This document shows positions 16,356 to 23,943 of a stretch of 28,270 nt of DNA, piece by piece (position 1 is the first letter of the stretch; each line of letters starts with the position of its first letter). Below the pieces are notes generated by a model that was not told the DNA's origin, made no database searches, and saw only the letters and a program-made list of their open reading frames with translations. Both the position numbers and the translations under genes were made by a program. The stretch comes from JAVBNT01 sp031551355 (GTDB taxonomy: Bacteria > Vulcanimicrobiota > CADAWZ01): assembly GCA_031551355.1 (NCBI GenBank), contig JAVBNT010000016.1, positions 1 through 28,270 on the forward strand, given 5' to 3'.

Positions 16356-17411
16356 ATGAACATAGATCCCATAATATTCACAAGAACATATCTTGAAAGA
16401 ATGGAAAAGGCAGAGAAAAAGCCGGACGACACGCCGCAGGTCCAGCAGGATACTTTTGCATGGTATGATCCGTCCGCAAAATCAGTCCCGGCAAGACCTC
16501 CTTCATTAACGGAGTTTGATAACGACATTGCGGAAATAACCAAAACTCCGGATTCGGATCGTACTATAAAACAATATCTGGGAATGTCGTTGCTGACATC
16601 AATAATGGCCTCAACCGCGGCCTCCTCGCCGATGATTGCAGCTCCGCTTTATATGTCGGTAGCAGCTACGGTTGGAAAAGAGCTGATTCCTTCATCAATG
16701 GATATGGAAATAACGGCTGATTCGGCAAAACAACTGATAGCCTCTTCAGGAATCTGCAAAGACAGCGCACTTAACGAAAGAGCCCGCAATGTAGCGTCCT
16801 CGCTTCTGGAACATTCGCCGTTAAAATCACAAAATATGGAAATAATTGTTTTGGATTCAGACAATGTTAATGCCCATGCGCTTCCCGGAAAGATATTCGT
16901 AACCAAAGGCCTGCTGGCTGACTTCGAGTCCGATGGGCAACTGGCACTTTTTCTGGGACATGAAATAGCTCATGCGGAAGATCGCGACTCTATGGAAAAT
17001 GTCGGCCGATCAATGTTCGAAGAACTGGCTGTAAGCTATACGCTGATGAAATCGAAAGTTCAATTGGAAGGAACTTCCTGGAACATCGGCGACATCAGGA
17101 AAGAGCTGAAAAACACTACAACCGCCGATTCACTTTCATTTGACAGAAACAATGAAACCACCGCAGATTTCCGCGGCACACAGTTACTGCTGAAAGCCGG
17201 CTACGGTCTTGACGACGCGCTTACGGCGATGGAGAAAATCTGCAACATAGAATACAATACCAAATTGGCAATGGTAAAAAATAATGTCGTAAAAGAATTG
17301 GGTTACCTTGATGAATCGGAAGTTGAAAGGCGCATGGCGGAAAATCAAAAATTTGATTCGCATCCGTCAAAAGAAGCACGTATGAACGCTGTAAGATTAG
17401 CGGCAGAATAG
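16356..17411 (+). CDS. M48-family zinc metallopeptidase
   Basis: 351 aa. Zinc site H202-E203-I-A-H206 (L-G-H-E-I-A-H-A-E-D) with the third ligand expected in N-E-T-T-A-D. A hydrophobic segment at roughly 70-105 could anchor it in the membrane; no classical signal peptide. M48 enzymes (HtpX, BepA, Oma1-like) degrade damaged membrane or envelope proteins. The ATG at 16356 follows GGAGG with ideal spacing; the upstream TTG at 16344 overlaps that ribosome site. It lies 16 bases before the homocysteine-pathway gene, possibly cotranscribed, though a functional link is not obvious. Confidence 0.85.
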   Translation: MNIDPIIFTRTYLERMEKAEKKPDDTPQVQQDTFAWYDPSAKSVPARPPSLTEFDNDIAEITKTPDSDRTIKQYLGMSLLTSIMASTAASSPMIAAPLYMSVAATVGKELIPSSMDMEITADSAKQLIASSGICKDSALNERARNVASSLLEHSPLKSQNMEIIVLDSDNVNAHALPGKIFVTKGLLADFESDGQLALFLGHEIAHAEDRDSMENVGRSMFEELAVSYTLMKSKVQLEGTSWNIGDIRKELKNTTTADSLSFDRNNETTADFRGTQLLLKAGYGLDDALTAMEKICNIEYNTKLAMVKNNVVKELGYLDESEVERRMAENQKFDSHPSKEARMNAVRLAAE

Positions 17412-17427
17412 ACATGAGGTCAATAAG

Positions 17428-18570
17428 ATGAAAACAATAGACGAGATCAATGAAAAAATACGCTCCGGCAAAGTCGTTGTCGCTACCGCTGAAGAGCTGA
17501 TAAAAACCGTTAAAGAAAACGGACTGCCGGCGGCGGCAAAAAAAATTGATGTTGTAACTACTGCGACGTTCGGCGCAATGTGTTCTTCCGGCGCGATAAT
17601 CAACTTTGGGCATAGTGACCCGCCGATAAGGATGTCCAAAATAACATTAAACGGCGTAGAAGCATACGGCGGCCTGGCGGCTGTCGATACGTATATCGGC
17701 GCCACGCAGCCAGGCGATACGGATGAATACGGCGGTGCGCATGTAATAGAAGATCTCGTCAGCGGAAAACAGGTCACCCTTAAAGCATTGTCAAACGGAA
17801 CCGACTGCTATCCCAGAAAAGAAATCGATACACAGATAAGTCTGGAAACAGTAAATCAGGCGTACCTGTTTAATCCCAGAAACGCCTATCAGAACTATGC
17901 GGCTGCAACCAACAGCTCAGAGAAAACAATAAAAACTTATATGGGGACTTTGCTCCCCAATTACGGAAACGTAACCTTTTCAACATCCGGAGAGCTCTCC
18001 CCGCTTTTGAAAGATCCTGATATGCGCACGATAGGAGTCGGCACAAAAATTTTTATCGGCGGAGCACAGGGTTATATCGCCTGGGACGGAACTCAATCGA
18101 CATTTAACAGCTCACAGCTTGAAAACGGTTTTATGTGGCATGCCGGAGCAACACTGGCGTTGGTCGGCGACCTGAAAAAAATGAACCGCCGCTATTTGCG
18201 GGCGGGCGTTTATGACGGATACGGGGTTTCATTGTTTGTCGGAGTCGGCATTCCGATACCGGTGCTCGATGAAGAACTTTGCGCCCAATTGGCTGTTGAT
18301 AATTCACGGCTATTTACGCGTATTTATGATTACAGTATCCCGGCAAGGACAAGACCCTCGCTGCGTACCGTAAGTTATCAGGAACTCTTCTCCGGACATG
18401 TGGAGCTCAACGGCCGGAAAACACCGGCGGCGTCGCTTTCAAGTATTTCGAGAGCCAGGGAAATTGCCGGGGTTTTAAAGCAGCAGATTACCTCAGGTGA
18501 ATTCCTGCTTACCAACAGGGTAAAAGTCTTTGACAGAACGACAAACAAACCTCTTGAGATAAGGAAGTGA
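17428..18570 (+). CDS. Homocysteine biosynthesis protein, COG1900 / DUF39 (aspartate-semialdehyde sulfurtransferase type)
   Basis: 380 aa, closely following the MA1821-type family: V-V-A-T-A-E-E-L near the start, F-G-A-M-C-S-S-G with C52, N-F-G-H-S-D-P-P-I-R, G-T-D-C-Y-P-R-K with C127, and Y-A-A-A-T-N-S. In methanogens this family, with a NIL-domain ferredoxin, converts aspartate semialdehyde plus sulfide to homocysteine without homoserine activation; the two cysteines correspond to those thought to carry the persulfide. The ribosome site is TGAGGT. It is followed four bases later by the NIL-ferredoxin gene, the canonical pairing. Confidence 0.92.
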   Translation: MKTIDEINEKIRSGKVVVATAEELIKTVKENGLPAAAKKIDVVTTATFGAMCSSGAIINFGHSDPPIRMSKITLNGVEAYGGLAAVDTYIGATQPGDTDEYGGAHVIEDLVSGKQVTLKALSNGTDCYPRKEIDTQISLETVNQAYLFNPRNAYQNYAAATNSSEKTIKTYMGTLLPNYGNVTFSTSGELSPLLKDPDMRTIGVGTKIFIGGAQGYIAWDGTQSTFNSSQLENGFMWHAGATLALVGDLKKMNRRYLRAGVYDGYGVSLFVGVGIPIPVLDEELCAQLAVDNSRLFTRIYDYSIPARTRPSLRTVSYQELFSGHVELNGRKTPAASLSSISRAREIAGVLKQQITSGEFLLTNRVKVFDRTTNKPLEIRK

Positions 18571-18574
18571 CACT

Positions 18575-18988
18575 GTGAAAAATTTAAAAATAGCCCTGTA
18601 TTTCCCTCCGGAATCAACCGAAAAACCGGTGACATACCACCTTATAAAAGACTATAATCTGATAGTCAGCATCCTGCACGCCAATATCACCGCCGGAAAA
18701 GGCGGAAAAACAATCCTGCATCTGTCAGGAAGCGAAAACGATATGGAGCGCGCTCTGGTTTACATAAAAGATAATGGCATAACATACAAAATTTTTGCCA
18801 AAACAGTTATATGGAATGAGGATGAATGCATAAACTGCGGGCTTTGCACCGGAATCTGCCCGTCAGGAGCGCTGAAGATAGACAACGATAAAAGAGAACT
18901 TGAATTCGAAGCGGAAAAATGCCTTGTCTGCGAAACATGTCTCGGCGTATGCCCAATGCGCGCAATTGATATTGATTTCTTTGATTAA
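18575..18988 (+). CDS. NIL-domain ferredoxin, partner of COG1900
   Basis: 137 aa. The N-terminal NIL domain (about 1-78) resembles the ligand-binding tail of methionine transporters. It is followed by two clusters, C-I-N-C-G-L-C-T-G-I-C-P and C-L-V-C-E-T-C-L-G-V-C-P, for two 4Fe-4S centres. It matches the MA1822 family, which works with COG1900 in reductive sulfur transfer to make homocysteine. It starts with GTG, four bases after the upstream stop, with AAGGAAG before it. Confidence 0.9.
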   Translation: MKNLKIALYFPPESTEKPVTYHLIKDYNLIVSILHANITAGKGGKTILHLSGSENDMERALVYIKDNGITYKIFAKTVIWNEDECINCGLCTGICPSGALKIDNDKRELEFEAEKCLVCETCLGVCPMRAIDIDFFD

Positions 18989-19016
18989 ACAGAATTTATA
19001 AAACACAGTTATCTGA

Positions 19017-19139
19017 CTGGATTGCCGCGCCTAAAAGGCTCGCAATGACGTCGCAGAAAAAAAAATTGAGATACCTTTTAAAACAGTGATAAATTACCCC
19101 CCCTGAAAACGTCATTGCGAGCGCAGCGCGGCAATCCAG
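19017..19139. repeat. Palindromic GGCAATCCAG / GTCATTGCGAG repeat
   Basis: The left end CTGGATTGCCGCGCC...GCTCGCAATGACGT is matched inverted at the right by ACGTCATTGCGAGC...GCGCGGCAATCCAG. It fills most of the 231-bp gap between the NIL-ferredoxin and UPF0280 genes and may form a long cruciform or terminate transcription. The same motif is nested in MITE copies A and B. Confidence 0.8.
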
Positions 19140-19219
19140 GGAAAAAACACCTGACATGCGGGATAATTGTAAAAAAACAATATCCATATCAACCCCAAGA
19201 AAAAACAGCATAAAATCAG

Positions 19220-19948
19220 ATGAATCAACCAGCGGCTGAAATATACAGAAAACTTCACAATGCTCAGGATCTGTTTTACTTTAACATCCGCATAGAGGAA
19301 ACGGATCTGCATATCGGATCTGTCGCAGAAATAAGACAACAGGCCGAAACCGCTGTCACAAAATACAGAAACATAATCAAAGACTATATAAAAAAAAATG
19401 CAAACTTTGCGCATTCAATGACTCCGCTTGCATGCGCAGAAAACTCGCCGGCAATAATAAAAGAGATGTGCCTGGCCTCACAGACGGCCAATGTCGGACC
19501 GATGGCGGCGGTTGCAGGTGCAATCGCTCAATTTACAGGTCAGGAATTATCGCACTGTTCAGAAGAGCTTATAATTGAAAACGGCGGCGACATTTTTATT
19601 ACCGGCAAAAAAGACCGGCTTATCGGCATTTATGCCGGAGATTCACCATTTTCCAATAAAATTGCCTTAAAAATACCGGCCGGGCTTATGCCACTTGGAA
19701 TATGCACGTCCGCCGGCACCCATGGACACTCTTTTTCCCAAGGCAAAGCCGACGCCGCTATAGTTATATCTAAAAATACAATTTTGGCAGACGCACTGGC
19801 GACAGCTTTCGGCAACCGGATCACGGCAAGCGCAGATCTTAACGATGCAATGGAATATATAAAAACATTCGCAGATGTCATCGGTGCATTTGCAATTGTA
19901 GAAGGCAATATCGCGGCGTATGGCTGTGTTGAACTGGAAATTATCTAA
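19220..19948 (+). CDS. UPF0280 (COG2122) family protein
   Basis: 242 aa. It matches the ApbE-like UPF0280 family: Y-R-x-I-I-K-D-Y, S-M-T-P-L, N-V-G-P-M-A-A-V-A-G-A-I-A-Q, E-N-G-G-D-I-F, and C-T-S-A-G-T-H-G-H-S near the centre. The Methanosarcina homolog MA1715 is implicated in efficient sulfide assimilation together with COG1900 and the NIL-ferredoxin, so the three genes here form a coherent pathway set. The ATG has no strong ribosome site, and a palindromic repeat separates it from the upstream pair, so it may use its own promoter. Confidence 0.88.
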   Translation: MNQPAAEIYRKLHNAQDLFYFNIRIEETDLHIGSVAEIRQQAETAVTKYRNIIKDYIKKNANFAHSMTPLACAENSPAIIKEMCLASQTANVGPMAAVAGAIAQFTGQELSHCSEELIIENGGDIFITGKKDRLIGIYAGDSPFSNKIALKIPAGLMPLGICTSAGTHGHSFSQGKADAAIVISKNTILADALATAFGNRITASADLNDAMEYIKTFADVIGAFAIVEGNIAAYGCVELEII

Positions 19949-20001
19949 ACAATTAAAACAATCCGAATACACAAAGAAAGGGCACAGGCATATTTTTTTA
20001 T

Positions 20002-20060
20002 CCGTCATCGCGAGTCCCCGCCTTCGCGGGGATAAACTCCGCTGTGGCGATCCAGGCGAA
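20002..20060. repeat. GTCATCGCGAG / GCGATCCAGG dispersed palindrome
   Basis: A diverged relative of the 19017-19139 repeat, with an internal TCCCCGC-CTTC-GCGGGGA hairpin at 20015-20032. It lies downstream of UPF0280 and may double as a terminator. Confidence 0.6.
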
Positions 20061-20123
20061 ATTTTTTTTATAATATCTTAAGAATGCGTGCAATAAAACA
20101 TTAAAAACCGCTACTAAATGATG

Positions 20124-20138
20124 TATACAACTTGTATA
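20124..20138. promoter_or_regulatory. TATACAA-C-TTGTATA palindrome
   Basis: A perfect 7-bp inverted repeat around one central base, 118 bases before the 50-aa ORF start. The size suits a dimeric repressor operator. Confidence 0.4.
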
Positions 20139-20175
20139 TAACATGGTTTCTTTCAAATCGGCTGTCAAAAAATTA

Positions 20176-20203
20176 CCTGTATGTGATCATGATCACATAC
20201 AGG
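20176..20203. promoter_or_regulatory. Perfect 28-bp palindrome with a CRP/FNR-type core
   Basis: All 28 bases are self-complementary. The core TGTGATCATGATCACA (20182-20197) is a perfect TGTGA-N6-TCACA site, the CRP consensus. A TATATT box at 20220-20225 would put its centre about 42 bases before a transcription start, the class II activator position. It lies in the leader of the 50-aa ORF. The regulator itself is not in the window. Confidence 0.6.
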
Positions 20204-20256
20204 CTGGCCTCCGGGATGATATATTTATAACAGAAGATATCAATTGGGAGGCCGTT

Positions 20257-20409
20257 ATGAACATAATAAGTAATCTTTTTCCGGGTAGCGTAAATAAGAG
20301 TGGGCTTGCAAAATCATCAGAAAAAAATTCCGCAACGCCTCATATTGAAACAACTGCAGCCATTGCCGAACCCGTTGATATGACGGAAATTCCAAGTGGA
20401 GGCTATTAA
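20257..20409 (+). CDS. 50-aa orphan protein, unknown function
   Basis: The ATG at 20257 follows TTGGGAGG at ideal spacing. A longer frame from 20143 is possible but would translate the CRP-type palindrome. The product is polar and Ser/Ala/Glu-rich with no signal peptide or membrane helix, starts MNIISNLFPG and ends E-I-P-S-G-G-Y. The last seven codons lie in the first SR repeat, whose other copies read L-P-R-G-G-Y-stop in the same register, so the original C-terminus may have been replaced by the repeat. The ribosome-site context (GGAGGC-GTTATGAACATA) resembles that of the M48 gene. Not recognised. Confidence 0.45.
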   Translation: MNIISNLFPGSVNKSGLAKSSEKNSATPHIETTAAIAEPVDMTEIPSGGY

Positions 20410-20610
20410 GGGGGCTAAAATTCCGCGCCCCCTCGCATCCTCCCCTATGGAAACCCCTCCAAGCTACCCCCGCGCTTAACCCTGGCGCAAAACAATGTTT
20501 TCGGTGAAATAGTTTATCACTGCAGAGAGACTTCAGACGGCTACCACTCTTCTAATGTGTTTTTCACTGCAATGATTTTACACGTGGTGCCGAGCCGCCT
20601 GAAGTTGGGC
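20391..20610 (+). repeat. Structured repeat SR, copy 1
   Basis: Shares with copies 2-4 the blocks GGAGGCTATTAAG, CTACCCCCGCGCT, GGTGAAATAGTTT and the closing CTGAAGTTGGG. Predicted pairings: GGAGG/CCTCC enclosing AGGGGGC/GCCCCCT, and ACTTCAGACGGCT with AGCCGCCTGAAGT (one A-C mismatch). It lies between the 50-aa ORF and the M91 toxin. Similarity to copy 4 seems to continue for about 25 bases past GTTGGGC. The 60 bases that then precede the toxin gene hold nothing recognisable. Confidence 0.8.
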
Positions 20611-20670
20611 TTTGCCAGGACTCATCGTAAACAATGATGCTGCGTCAGGTGGTTTTAAAGTGGCTTAACT

Positions 20671-21294
20671 ATGAAACAAGGTTATCTGAGCGTTAACGAT
20701 AATGACAAAATAACAAGAGGAAATGGCAGGAATATAAAAATAAACGGCGATGATAAGCTCAAGGCTAGAGCAGGTTCTGACTTTGAAACCCTTAGAGCTT
20801 TACCGGAAGGTCAAAAGATGTTTAAAGAAATCGAAAAAGCCGGGAAATCTGTAACTATTGAACGATATGCAATGTCTGAGTCTGAAAAAAATAGTGTTGC
20901 AATAGCCTTAAATAAAAATAAATGTTCTTTAAAACCAGACGGAACGCCAAATGTCGGCTGCGAAACAATTATTCAATATGACCCTTCTTTTAGTACAAAA
21001 AAAGAACGCCATAATTTAAAACCATTAACAACACTTTTTCATGAAATGATTCATGCTTATAACAATGCTACCGGCACTAAACAAGAAGGTGAAAATACAA
21101 TTATTCTAAAAGATGGAACAATGTATGATGAAGAGGCTGCCGAACGGCAAGCTATAGGCTTAAAAGTCGTCGGCCCAGAAATAAAACACCCCGATGGCAC
21201 CAAAACAACCGGCAATCCATATCAGCTTACAGAAAACGCTCTTAGAACAAGACTTGGCTTACCTTTAAGAGAAAGGCATGAATATGAAAATTAG
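20671..21294 (+). CDS. M91-family (NleD-like) metallopeptidase toxin/effector
   Basis: 207 aa. Zinc motif H124-E-M-I-H128 in T-L-F-H-E-M-I-H-A-Y-N-N-A-T-G-T, then D-E-E-A-A-E-R-Q-A-I-G-L, and the ending T-E-N-A-L-R-T-R-L-G-L-P-L-R typical of Peptidase_M91 effectors. NleD of enteropathogenic E. coli cleaves host JNK/p38 kinases; bacterial relatives also occur as tips of polymorphic toxins. No signal peptide, and the 35 residues before the domain are short, so it resembles an orphan toxin tip or a stand-alone effector. The ribosome site is weak. The next gene starts before this one ends, as expected for a toxin-immunity or effector-partner pair. Base use is more AT-rich than in the region to the left. 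Confidence 0.8.
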   Translation: MKQGYLSVNDNDKITRGNGRNIKINGDDKLKARAGSDFETLRALPEGQKMFKEIEKAGKSVTIERYAMSESEKNSVAIALNKNKCSLKPDGTPNVGCETIIQYDPSFSTKKERHNLKPLTTLFHEMIHAYNNATGTKQEGENTIILKDGTMYDEEAAERQAIGLKVVGPEIKHPDGTKTTGNPYQLTENALRTRLGLPLRERHEYEN

Positions 21295-22444
21295 CGACAA
21301 AATTAAACATGCACCGATTATGAAATCAATAAAAAATGCATTTATCATTGTCGGCAAGCTCTTCTTGCTCCTCTTTATTGTTTTTTGCGTTCTGTATGTA
21401 TACGATGAATTATACACGAGAGAAGTTGACAAATATTTACCTGATTATTATGAATTGGAAATATACGAACAAGCGCAGAAAACAGGATTTTACATATCCG
21501 AACAAGTGCTGAGAAAAAGATTTTCAGAATCTTCAAGCAGTGATACATTTATAAAGGTAAAATTACAAAACAAAGAAACAAAAGAAAAAACTACCATTGT
21601 AACAGGAAATATACACTGGTTTTTAACTTGTTTTGACGATCTAAAAATAGTCCATAACGATGATGAATATACTGATTACATGGTCAAAAACTACAGAAAA
21701 ACATTCGCGGTAAGCGACAAAACTTACAAAAGATTCGAAAATTCACGTGTAGACAAGTCCTATGCGGAAATAAGAAACCTGGGCTGGCCGGAAATAAAGA
21801 GAAGATATCTCAGTATAGAGCGCGGATGTTATGAAATCAAAAATAAAAATCTTGAAAGAGATGATAACTTTATCGCAATACTTTTAGATCAGGATGTTGT
21901 CATAAACCGTAATTGCCTTTACTATAAACTTCATATTCACGATTATACACCGCAATTTAGAAACGATAAAGCTGAAAATAATAAATATCTCGGAATGGCA
22001 GGCAGGTTTGAAGACATTATAAGAAGTGAAACATATATAAAATTAAATTTACAAAATAAACAGACAAAAGAAAAAATGTCTGTTTTAACTAAAAATGACC
22101 TTTGGTATTCGACCTGCCTTAACCATTTGAAAATTGTCAAAAATGACGATGAATATATTGACTATATGGTCAAAAATCACAACAAAACCTTCGAAGTCGA
22201 TAACAAAATTTACAATCAATATAAGCCCGGCAAAATAAATGGCAAATACGATGAAATAGGCAAAAAAGGATGGGGGTATGTAAGCAAACATTATTTTGAC
22301 AAAGACGGAGAAGATTATTACTTTAAAAATCACGCCCTTGCAAATGACAGCAATTTTTTAGGAATGCTTCTTGACTTTAATATTATTGTCAAGAAAAGTA
22401 ATTATGATAGATATATTCGTGTTAACAATTTTCCCAATCAATGA
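21284..22444 (+). CDS. Membrane-anchored protein with two tandem domains, putative immunity partner of the M91 toxin
   Basis: 386 aa. One membrane helix near 15-40 (F-I-I-V-G-K-L-F-L-L-L-F-I-V-F-C-V), then two repeats at roughly 85-225 and 245-385. Each contains T-[FY]-I-K-x-x-L-Q-N-K, then D-D-E-Y-x-D-Y-M-V-K-N, G-W at mid-repeat and L-L-D-x-[DN] near the end. It therefore looks like a cytoplasmic tail, one anchor and a duplicated exported domain. The ATG at 21284 has AGAAAGG at proper spacing; the ATG at 21278 is too close to it. It overlaps the toxin by 11 bases. A periplasmic immunity role is inferred from context; the family is not recognised. Confidence 0.65.
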   Translation: MKISDKIKHAPIMKSIKNAFIIVGKLFLLLFIVFCVLYVYDELYTREVDKYLPDYYELEIYEQAQKTGFYISEQVLRKRFSESSSSDTFIKVKLQNKETKEKTTIVTGNIHWFLTCFDDLKIVHNDDEYTDYMVKNYRKTFAVSDKTYKRFENSRVDKSYAEIRNLGWPEIKRRYLSIERGCYEIKNKNLERDDNFIAILLDQDVVINRNCLYYKLHIHDYTPQFRNDKAENNKYLGMAGRFEDIIRSETYIKLNLQNKQTKEKMSVLTKNDLWYSTCLNHLKIVKNDDEYIDYMVKNHNKTFEVDNKIYNQYKPGKINGKYDEIGKKGWGYVSKHYFDKDGEDYYFKNHALANDSNFLGMLLDFNIIVKKSNYDRYIRVNNFPNQ

Positions 22445-22460
22445 TTCAGGCAATCGCCCT

Positions 22461-22493
22461 CGCCAACCCGCCTGAAGTTTGGTTTAGCCAGGG
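22461..22493 (+). repeat. SR repeat remnant (3' end only)
   Basis: CCGCCTGAAGTTTGGTTTAG followed by CCAGG matches the end of SR copy 1 (CCGCCTGAAGTTGGGCTTTG, CCAGG). It lies 17 bases after the stop of the membrane protein, where a full copy would be expected. Confidence 0.55.
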
Positions 22494-22542
22494 AAGCATT
22501 TTAGAAAAACAGGACAAAACCCAAATATTAAGATTCACACGC

Positions 22543-22578
22543 AAACAACTTTAAGGATTCAATTCCTTAAAGTTGTTT
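22543..22578. terminator. Bidirectional intrinsic terminator closing the toxin module
   Basis: AAACAACTTTAAGGA pairs perfectly with TCCTTAAAGTTGTTT (15 bp) around a TTCAAT loop, followed by ACTTTTATG. T-rich on both strands. Confidence 0.8.
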
Positions 22579-22604
22579 ACTTTTATGATTTCATGGATTA
22601 TAAT
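22576..22604 (+). promoter_or_regulatory. Promoter candidate for the ATPase gene
   Basis: TTTACT, a 17-base spacer and TATAAT, ending 31 bases before the ATG. The -35 box is poor and touches the terminator stem. Confidence 0.4.
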
Positions 22605-22635
22605 ACACTAAACATGCAAAGGAGACGGTGTCATT

Positions 22636-23844
22636 ATGATCCCCAGGAATGAATACCTGAATTTTCTAATACGCTCGAAAGATAAGCAAATAATAAAGGT
22701 CATTTCCGGCGTCAGAAGATGCGGGAAATCAACTCTTTTTGAGCTTTATCAGGAATATTTGCTTAAAAATAAAGTATCGAAATCTCAAATAATATACATC
22801 AATTTTGAAGACATTGATTATGAACATTTAAAAAACTACCGCAATCTTTATGACCATATAGTTTCTTTACTTATAAACGATAAAATGAACTATATATTTT
22901 TGGATGAAATTCAACACGTACCAATGTTTGAAAAATGCGTTGACAGCCTTTTTATAAAAAAAAATACCGATATACACATAACCGGTTCAAACGCTTATTT
23001 TATGTCGGGAGAACTTGCAACAATGCTTTCGGGAAGATATGTTGAACTGAAAATGCTGCCTCTTTCATTCAAAGAATATTGTATTGGTAACACAGAAAAT
23101 AAACCGTCAAAAGAAAAATACAGAGATTATCTTGAAAACAGCTCATTTCCCTACACTTTACAATACGGCAAAGACAAAAAAGCAATCAGGGATTATTTAG
23201 AAAGTCTTTATAGCACAGTAATTCTCAAGGATGTCGCAATCAGGTATAAAATCTCCGATATAATGATGCTTGAAAGTGTTACTAAATTTATATTCGGAAA
23301 TATCGGAAGCAAGCTGTCCATAACAAAAATAGCCAATACAATGAAATCAAATGGACGTAAAATAGATCCGAAAACAGTTGAAAAATTTGTAAGAGCTTTG
23401 TCTGACAGCCTTTTGATATATCAGGCCAAACGATATGATGTTAAGGGTAAGCAATATTTACGAACACTCGAAAAATATTACGCGGTTGACATAGGACTTC
23501 GCTACATGCTTTTAGGCGGTCGAGGAGCAGATCAAGGGCACATTCTCGAAAATATTGTTTATTTGGAACTACTGCGCAGAGGGTATGATGTTTATGTAGG
23601 TCAAGCAGATAATTTGGAAATAGATTTTGCAGCAATGAACGAAGAAGGGATTCATTACTATCAGGTTTCCGCAAGCGTAAGAGACGAAAATACATTACAG
23701 CGAGAACTTGCTTCTCTGCAAAAAATATCGGATCACTATCCCAAATTTATCCTAGCATTGGACGAAGATCCTGCGTCAGATTATAACGGAATAAAACGAA
23801 TCAATGCAATCGATTGGCTCCTTGATTCCGGATCTTCATCATAA
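22636..23844 (+). CDS. AAA ATPase with DUF4143 C-terminal domain
   Basis: 402 aa. Walker A G-V-R-R-C-G-K-S-T (25-33), Walker B Y-I-F-L-D-E-I-Q, and sensor-like H-I-T-G-S-N-A. The C-terminal DUF4143 part has L-E-N-I-V-Y-L-E-L-L-R-R-G-Y-D-V, then E-I-D-F-A and Y-Y-Q-V-S, a layout reminiscent of PD-(D/E)xK folds. This family is widespread, often laterally transferred, and its substrate is unknown. The ribosome site AAAGGAGACGG is good. It is the sole gene of its interval between SR repeats. Confidence 0.88.
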   Translation: MIPRNEYLNFLIRSKDKQIIKVISGVRRCGKSTLFELYQEYLLKNKVSKSQIIYINFEDIDYEHLKNYRNLYDHIVSLLINDKMNYIFLDEIQHVPMFEKCVDSLFIKKNTDIHITGSNAYFMSGELATMLSGRYVELKMLPLSFKEYCIGNTENKPSKEKYRDYLENSSFPYTLQYGKDKKAIRDYLESLYSTVILKDVAIRYKISDIMMLESVTKFIFGNIGSKLSITKIANTMKSNGRKIDPKTVEKFVRALSDSLLIYQAKRYDVKGKQYLRTLEKYYAVDIGLRYMLLGGRGADQGHILENIVYLELLRRGYDVYVGQADNLEIDFAAMNEEGIHYYQVSASVRDENTLQRELASLQKISDHYPKFILALDEDPASDYNGIKRINAIDWLLDSGSSS

Positions 23845-23943
23845 TTTTTGAGGAGTCAACACTGTTTTTAAAGAATAATTTCCAAATTAGTTGCAAATTT
23901 TTGCCATCCCTGTTTGATAATTTTATACAAAACCAATTCTCAA

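Noticed and set aside
19017..19139. CRISPR-like repetition of the GTCATTGCGAG motif
   Set aside because: Copies are inverted, irregularly spaced and dispersed through the window; no regular spacers and no cas genes.
20143..20256. ATG at 20143 as start of the small ORF
   Set aside because: It would translate the CRP-type palindrome and promoter region, and it lacks a ribosome site, whereas 20257 has GGGAGG.
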